DNA from: Gemmatimonadota bacterium
GTDB taxonomy: Bacteria > Gemmatimonadota > Gemmatimonadetes > Gemmatimonadales > Gemmatimonadaceae
Direction of reading: 5' to 3'
Assembly: GCA_016191225.1 (NCBI GenBank)
Contig: JACPPC010000011.1
Span: 124,001-188,000 of the forward strand
DNA length: 64,000 bases
In this document: positions 60,276 to 64,000 of the stretch, in pieces
Position numbering within the stretch: the first letter of the stretch is position 1
How the letters are laid out: each line of letters starts with the position of its first letter
Program-made: the position numbers and the translations under genes
Notes under the pieces: generated by a model
The model's input: only the letters and a program-made list of their open reading frames with translations
Databases searched by the model: none
Told to the model about the DNA's origin: nothing

Positions 60276-61066
60276 GTCGCGCTCCGCCGGCCGCCGCGCA
60301 GCGGGACGAGGGTCGGTGCCCCGACGGCGGGGTCGCGCGTGACGACCACCGGCCAGCCGTACACGCGCTCGAGCGTGCCCGCGTCCATCACCATTCCGGG
60401 ATCGCCGGCGGCGGCGACGAGCCCCTCGTGCAGCAGCACGAGGTGGTCGGCGAATCGCGCCACGAGGTTGAGCTGGTGGCTCACGAGCAGCACCGCCTGC
60501 CCACCCGCGGCGATCGCGTGGAGCAGCTCGAAGAGCGCCATCTCGTGGGCGATGTCGAGGAACGCGGTCGGCTCGTCGAGCACCAGCGCGTCGGCCTCCT
60601 GGGCGAGGGCGCGCGCGACGCGCACGCGTTGCCACTCGCCGCCCGACAGGGTGTCGGTGCGGCGCTCCACGAGGTCGCCGATGCCGGCCCGGTCGATCGC
60701 CGCGGCGACGGCCCGCGCGTCGGCGCCGACGTCACGCCGCCAGAGCGTCTGGTGCGGGAAGCGGCCGAGGGCAACATACTCGCGCACCGCGAGGGGGAAG
60801 GCGGGCTCCTCGCGCTGCGTGACCACGGCCACGCGCCGCGCCACCGCGGGGGCGTCGAGCGCGACGCGATCGGCGCCGTCGACGAGGATGCGCCCCGCGG
60901 CCAGCGCGGCGCGGCCAAGGAGGGCGCGCACGAGGGTGCTCTTTCCCGCCCCGTTCGGCCCGGCGATCGCCGTCATCGCGCCGCGGCGGGCCTCGAACGA
61001 GACGTCGCGCACGGCGTCGCGGCCGGCGCCGGCCCAGGCGATGCGCACCCCCTCGAAGGCAATCAT
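60272..61066 (-). CDS. btuD: ABC transporter ATP-binding protein for cobalamin
   Basis: The 264-residue ATPase powers BtuC-type import. Walker A is GPNGAGKST, the Q loop TQREEPAF, the signature LSGGEWQR, Walker B ALVLDEPT and the switch His SHQ. It belongs to the FecE/BtuD class. The ATG overlaps the permease stop (ATGA at 61063-61066). Iron-siderophore transport is the main alternative by sequence alone, but the upstream riboswitch argues for B12. Confidence 0.93.
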   Translation of the reverse strand: MIAFEGVRIAWAGAGRDAVRDVSFEARRGAMTAIAGPNGAGKSTLVRALLGRAALAAGRILVDGADRVALDAPAVARRVAVVTQREEPAFPLAVREYVALGRFPHQTLWRRDVGADARAVAAAIDRAGIGDLVERRTDTLSGGEWQRVRVARALAQEADALVLDEPTAFLDIAHEMALFELLHAIAAGGQAVLLVSHQLNLVARFADHLVLLHEGLVAAAGDPGMVMDAGTLERVYGWPVVVTRDPAVGAPTLVPLRGGRRSAT

Positions 61067-62043
61067 GCGAGGCGGCGCAGGCGGGCGAGGAAGAACGGCA
61101 CGCCGACGAGCGCGGTCACGGCGCCCAGCGGGAGCTCGACGGGGCGCAGCACCACGCGGGCGCCCAGGTCGGCGGCGATCACGAGCGTCGCGCCGACGAG
61201 CGCCGACGCCACGATCACCGTGCGGTGCCCGCGGCCGCCCGCACCGCGCGCGAGGTGCGGCACCACGAGTCCCACGAATCCCACGAGCCCGGCCGCGGCG
61301 ACGGTGGCCGCGCAGGTGAGCGAGGCGGCGAGGAAGATGCGCCGGCTGGCCGCGTCGGGCTCGACCCCCAGCGATGCCGCCGCCTCGGCGCCGAGCGCGA
61401 GGATGTCCACCTGGCGCGCCATCGCGACGAGTGCCGCGCCGCCCGTCGCCACATAGGCGGCGAGCCAGCCGACCTGCGTCCAGTCGGCGTCGGCGAGCGA
61501 GCCCATCATCCACCAGGTCGCGCCGCGCACGGTGTTCGCCGGGGCGTTGGCGAGCGCGATCATGATCGCCGCGTTGGCGAAGGCCCCCACCACCACGCCC
61601 GCCATGAGGAGGAGGCGCGGGTCGCCGCGGCCGCCGGCCGCGCGCGCGACCGCGAGCACGGTGACGACCGCCACGAGTGCGCCGGCGAAGGCCGCGGCCG
61701 GCACCGTGCCCCCCGACGCCCCGAGCACGACCACGACGAGCACCGCGCCGACGGCCGCCCCGCCCGAGACGCCAAGGAGGTATGGCTCGGCAAGCCCATT
61801 GCGCAGCGTGCCCTGCAGGGCCGCGCCGCTCATGCCGAGTCCCGCCCCCACCAGCGCGCCGAGCGCGACCCGCGGGAGCCGCAGGTCGAGCACGATCGTG
61901 CGAGCGAGGGCGTCGCCGGTGCCCTGGCCCGCGAGCGCGCGCCAGATGTCGGCGAGCGCCACCGGCACGCTGCCGAGCGCGACTCCCGCCACGGCCGCGA
62001 TCGCGAGGCAGGCCACCAGCACGAGCCAGGTGCGCGTGCGCAT
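61063..62043 (-). CDS. btuC: Cobalamin ABC transporter permease
   Basis: The 326-residue membrane protein belongs to the FecCD/BtuC family with about ten helices. Characteristic segments are LDLRLPRVALGALVGAGLGM, SGAALQGTLRNGLAEPYLLG and, near the end, GLVGFVGLVVPHLARGAGG, which couples with the ATPase. It is encoded between the substrate-binding protein (four bases upstream) and the ATPase (overlap). Confidence 0.93.
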   Translation of the reverse strand: MRTRTWLVLVACLAIAAVAGVALGSVPVALADIWRALAGQGTGDALARTIVLDLRLPRVALGALVGAGLGMSGAALQGTLRNGLAEPYLLGVSGGAAVGAVLVVVVLGASGGTVPAAAFAGALVAVVTVLAVARAAGGRGDPRLLLMAGVVVGAFANAAIMIALANAPANTVRGATWWMMGSLADADWTQVGWLAAYVATGGAALVAMARQVDILALGAEAAASLGVEPDAASRRIFLAASLTCAATVAAAGLVGFVGLVVPHLARGAGGRGHRTVIVASALVGATLVIAADLGARVVLRPVELPLGAVTALVGVPFFLARLRRLA

Positions 62044-62046
62044 GCG

Positions 62047-62967
62047 CTAGGGCGCGAGGCCGGGGTGGAGCAACCGCGCGAGCGACACCGCGGCCTCGCC
62101 CATCCGAACGGCGGGGCGGCCAACGAGCAGGGTGTCGACGACGAGGATCCGGCCGTCACGCACCGCCGGCAGGCCGCGCCAGGTGGCGGAGGTGCGCCAC
62201 CTCGCCTCGCCCCCAGGGCTCGTGAGCACGAAGCGCGGATTGCGGCGCAGCACGCCTTCGGTGGTCACCACCGGGCTTGGCTGCGGCAGGTCGGCGTACA
62301 CGTTGCGCCCTCCGGCGATCGTCGCGAGCTCGGACAGGTAGCTCCCGCCACCGATCACCATCAGGGGCCGGTCCCAGACGCGCCAGATCACGGTGGGAGC
62401 CTCGAGGCCGGCGGTCGCGCGCCGCACGCGCTCGAGGGTGGCCTGCACCGAGTCCACCACGCCGGCGGCGCGCGCGGAGTCGCCGGTGGCGTGGCCAAGG
62501 ATGCGCGTCGCGCGCGCGAACCCGGCGATCCGGTCGATGCGCAGGGTGAGGGTGGGCACGCCGGCGGCGCGGAGCGCCTTGGCGGCGGCGCGGTTGTCGT
62601 CCGACGCGTAGAGCACCACGAGGTCGGGACGGGCGGCGAGCACCGCCTCGGTGTTGGGACGGAGGCCGTTGCCGAGGTCGGGAACAAGGCGCGCGGAGTC
62701 GGGATGCAGGTCCCAGGTGGTGCGGCCGACGAGGCGCGGGCCGGCACCGATGGCGAACAGGATCTCCGTGGTCGCCGGATTGAGGGAGACGATTCGGCGC
62801 GGCCGCGAGGCGAGCGCGAGCGTGTCGCCGAAGTCGTCGATGACCTGCGCCGAGGCCGGCGCGCCGGGCGGGCCCGCGCTCGTGCGATCGCCGCGCGTGC
62901 ACGCGCCGGCGCCAACGCCCGCGAGGGTCGCGACCCACACCAACCAGCCTTGGCGCACCAAATGCAT
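62047..62967 (-). CDS. btuF: Cobalamin ABC transporter substrate-binding protein
   Basis: The 306-residue exported protein, with a lipoprotein-like signal (VWVATLAGVGAGAC), is a class III periplasmic binding protein. Segments RIVSLNPATTEILFAIGAGP, VGRTTWDLHP, VPDLGNGLRPNTEAVLAARP and YLSELATIAGGRNVY match BtuF/FhuD-type proteins. It is the first gene behind the cobalamin riboswitch (start 62967; leader about 100-250 bases). Confidence 0.92.
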   Translation of the reverse strand: MHLVRQGWLVWVATLAGVGAGACTRGDRTSAGPPGAPASAQVIDDFGDTLALASRPRRIVSLNPATTEILFAIGAGPRLVGRTTWDLHPDSARLVPDLGNGLRPNTEAVLAARPDLVVLYASDDNRAAAKALRAAGVPTLTLRIDRIAGFARATRILGHATGDSARAAGVVDSVQATLERVRRATAGLEAPTVIWRVWDRPLMVIGGGSYLSELATIAGGRNVYADLPQPSPVVTTEGVLRRNPRFVLTSPGGEARWRTSATWRGLPAVRDGRILVVDTLLVGRPAVRMGEAAVSLARLLHPGLAP

Positions 62968-63064
62968 GAGGGCATCCGCTCGACGAGAGAGGATGCCCGC
63001 AACGCCGGATTCCGCCCATGCGGCCCCGGACGCCACCAGCCCTCCCCCGAGGGTCTGAATCGTG

Positions 63065-63222
63065 GCGCGGGACGAGGTCGTCTCCTGGCTCCGGGCCGCC
63101 TCGCTCGCCTTCCCGACCGGTGACGGTCAGTGGCATCGAGCGGGCGTGGGTGTGGTGCCCGTTACAGTGGCGGGGCCGCGCCGGACTTCCACCGGCTTCC
63201 GTGTCCCCGTCCCGCGTTCAAT
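63065..63222 (-). promoter_or_regulatory. Cobalamin (AdoCbl) riboswitch
   Basis: On the minus strand the conserved core is seen: GAAGCCGGTGGAAGTCCGG (63181-63199), CGCGGCCCCGCCACTGTAA shortly after, and the B12-box-like GAGCCAGGAGACGACCT (about 63075-63091). The order and spacing fit the cobalamin riboswitch family, and it lies in the leader of btuF-btuC-btuD-btuB. Boundaries are approximate. The expression platform probably lies between 62968 and 63065, where short GC-rich hairpins occur near the btuF start. Confidence 0.92.
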
Positions 63223-63235
63223 TGTACGGCGAACC

Positions 63236-64000
63236 CTAAGCGTCGCCGTCGCGGCGCGCAAGCGCCTCGGTGAGCCGCGCCGTGAGCGCCGCGCGCCTGC
63301 GCGCGTACACCTCACGCGCGAGGCCGTCGGGCGATGGCGCCTTGTCGTGCGCCGCGTCGAGGTCGGCGATCTCGCGCGCGAGCCGCCCGGGGTCGTCGCC
63401 GGCGGCGGCGCCCGCCCGCGCGCCACGGGCGCGCCACGTCGCTCCCGCGAGACCGACGAGCAGCGCCGCGCCCACGGCGATCGCGACGCCGTACACCTGG
63501 AGCACCCGCGACGCCGGACGGCGCGCCGGGGCGACGATCGTCACCACCGCCCCCGCCGGCACATCCTGCGCGAGGAACCGCCTGAAGGTGCGGGCCTCGC
63601 CCGACACGGGTTCGGTCTCTCGCAGGCCGGCGCCCGTGGCGGTGCCGTCGGCCTGCTCGACGAGCACCTCGAGCACGGTGACGGGCTCGGCGGCGGGGAC
63701 CGGGAGGGGAAAGGCGTCCTGCGGAAGCTGGTAGGAAAACGAGAACTGCTTGAGCCCCGGCGCGAAGGGTGCGAAGAGGCGCAGCCGCCCGGCGTCGAAC
63801 GCCGCCGCGGCAGCGGTGACCTCGCCACGCCCCATCGCCACGCCGTGCGCCGCGTCGGGGAGGAGCGCCGTCCAGGTCGCCGCCGTCGAGTCGCGGCCGA
63901 CGAGGGTGCGCGCACTGTCGTTGGCGAGCTCGTAGACCTCGATCACGGTGCGCGCGCCGGTCGAGTCGATCGCGCCGACGATCAGATGCCGGCCGCGCAC
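63236..64000 (-). CDS. Membrane-anchored protein of unknown function (partial, N-terminus outside window)
   Basis: At least 254 residues are visible; the open frame runs past the window edge. The first part is a periplasmic-type beta-rich region (GARTVIEVYELANDSARTLV; LRLFAPFAPGLKQFSFSYQL). A single helix follows (VYGVAIAVGAALLVGLAGA). A cytoplasmic tail EIADLDAAHDKAP...EVYARRRAALTARL resembles the short 'LD..Y..RR..L' helices in cytochrome c maturation or transport accessory proteins. No function can be assigned. It ends just upstream of the riboswitch. Confidence 0.7.
   Translation of the reverse strand: MRGRHLIVGAIDSTGARTVIEVYELANDSARTLVGRDSTAATWTALLPDAAHGVAMGRGEVTAAAAAFDAGRLRLFAPFAPGLKQFSFSYQLPQDAFPLPVPAAEPVTVLEVLVEQADGTATGAGLRETEPVSGEARTFRRFLAQDVPAGAVVTIVAPARRPASRVLQVYGVAIAVGAALLVGLAGATWRARGARAGAAAGDDPGRLAREIADLDAAHDKAPSPDGLAREVYARRRAALTARLTEALARRDGDA

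Overview
The window is very GC-rich (roughly 70% by eye) and densely packed. Many same-strand neighbours share a 4-base ATGA or GTGA stop/start overlap, and GTG or TTG starts are frequent. The gene set (bshA, Bat-type VWA genes next to moxR, a TonB/B12 uptake operon with a cobalamin riboswitch, many lipoproteins, a 'YPNPFNP' secretion-tail-like protein, DUF2339, a ManC/GlmU-like pair) fits a Gram-negative soil or aquatic bacterium, most likely a member of Gemmatimonadota. That placement is inference from content; no database search was possible.

Layout, left to right. 1-3565 (+): response regulator, GDP-mannose pyrophosphorylase, GlmU-like protein, WalJ-type MBL hydrolase. 3582-5621 (-): DUF2269 protein and a CrtI-type desaturase. 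5708-7972 (+): a SulP transporter directly followed by a beta-carbonic anhydrase, suggesting bicarbonate uptake. 8048-10140 (-): groES-groEL with a well-formed promoter and CIRCE operator. 10209-25519 (-): a run of housekeeping genes read scpA-scpB-rluB-moxR-DUF58-Bat cluster-mutL-miaA-bshA-uppP-birA, nearly all overlapping. 25520-27130 is a lower-GC patch with a nucleotidyltransferase/partner pair (amber codon near the start) and a short unknown gene. 27165-28053 (+): rpsT and a lone type IV pilin-like gene. 28110-34367 (-): amidohydrolase, zinc-ribbon protein, class II aldolase and the pyrR-pyrB-pyrC operon. 34368-36982 is a second lower-GC accessory stretch containing a gene broken at a run of six G. 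36983-42465: alpha/beta hydrolase; ahcY downstream of an ArsR-methyltransferase fusion; an eroded family-39 glycosyltransferase; DUF3108. 42462-48982 (-): DUF2339, two serine tRNAs, tadA, an N-formylglutamate amidohydrolase-like lipoprotein and clpB. 49220-53484: an accessory stretch with a subtilisin-fold lipoprotein lacking its catalytic residues and interrupted by UGA, an Asp-box protein and a secretion-tail-like protein. 53593-56116 (-): recO-selB. 56257-64000: a small carboxypeptidase-regulatory-domain protein, then a riboswitch-controlled B12 uptake operon (btuF-btuC-btuD-btuB-lipoprotein).

Most novel points: (1) a predicted pseudo-subtilase whose Asp, His, oxyanion Asn and Ser positions are all replaced, and whose reading frame continues through an in-frame UGA into a convincing Ig/PKD-like domain, in a window that also encodes the selenocysteine elongation factor SelB; (2) a ClpB with Ala in place of the Walker B Asp of its first ATPase domain; (3) an ArsR-methyltransferase regulator placed to sense SAH next to ahcY; (4) a palindrome lying on the pyrR start codon; (5) several genes caught in decay.
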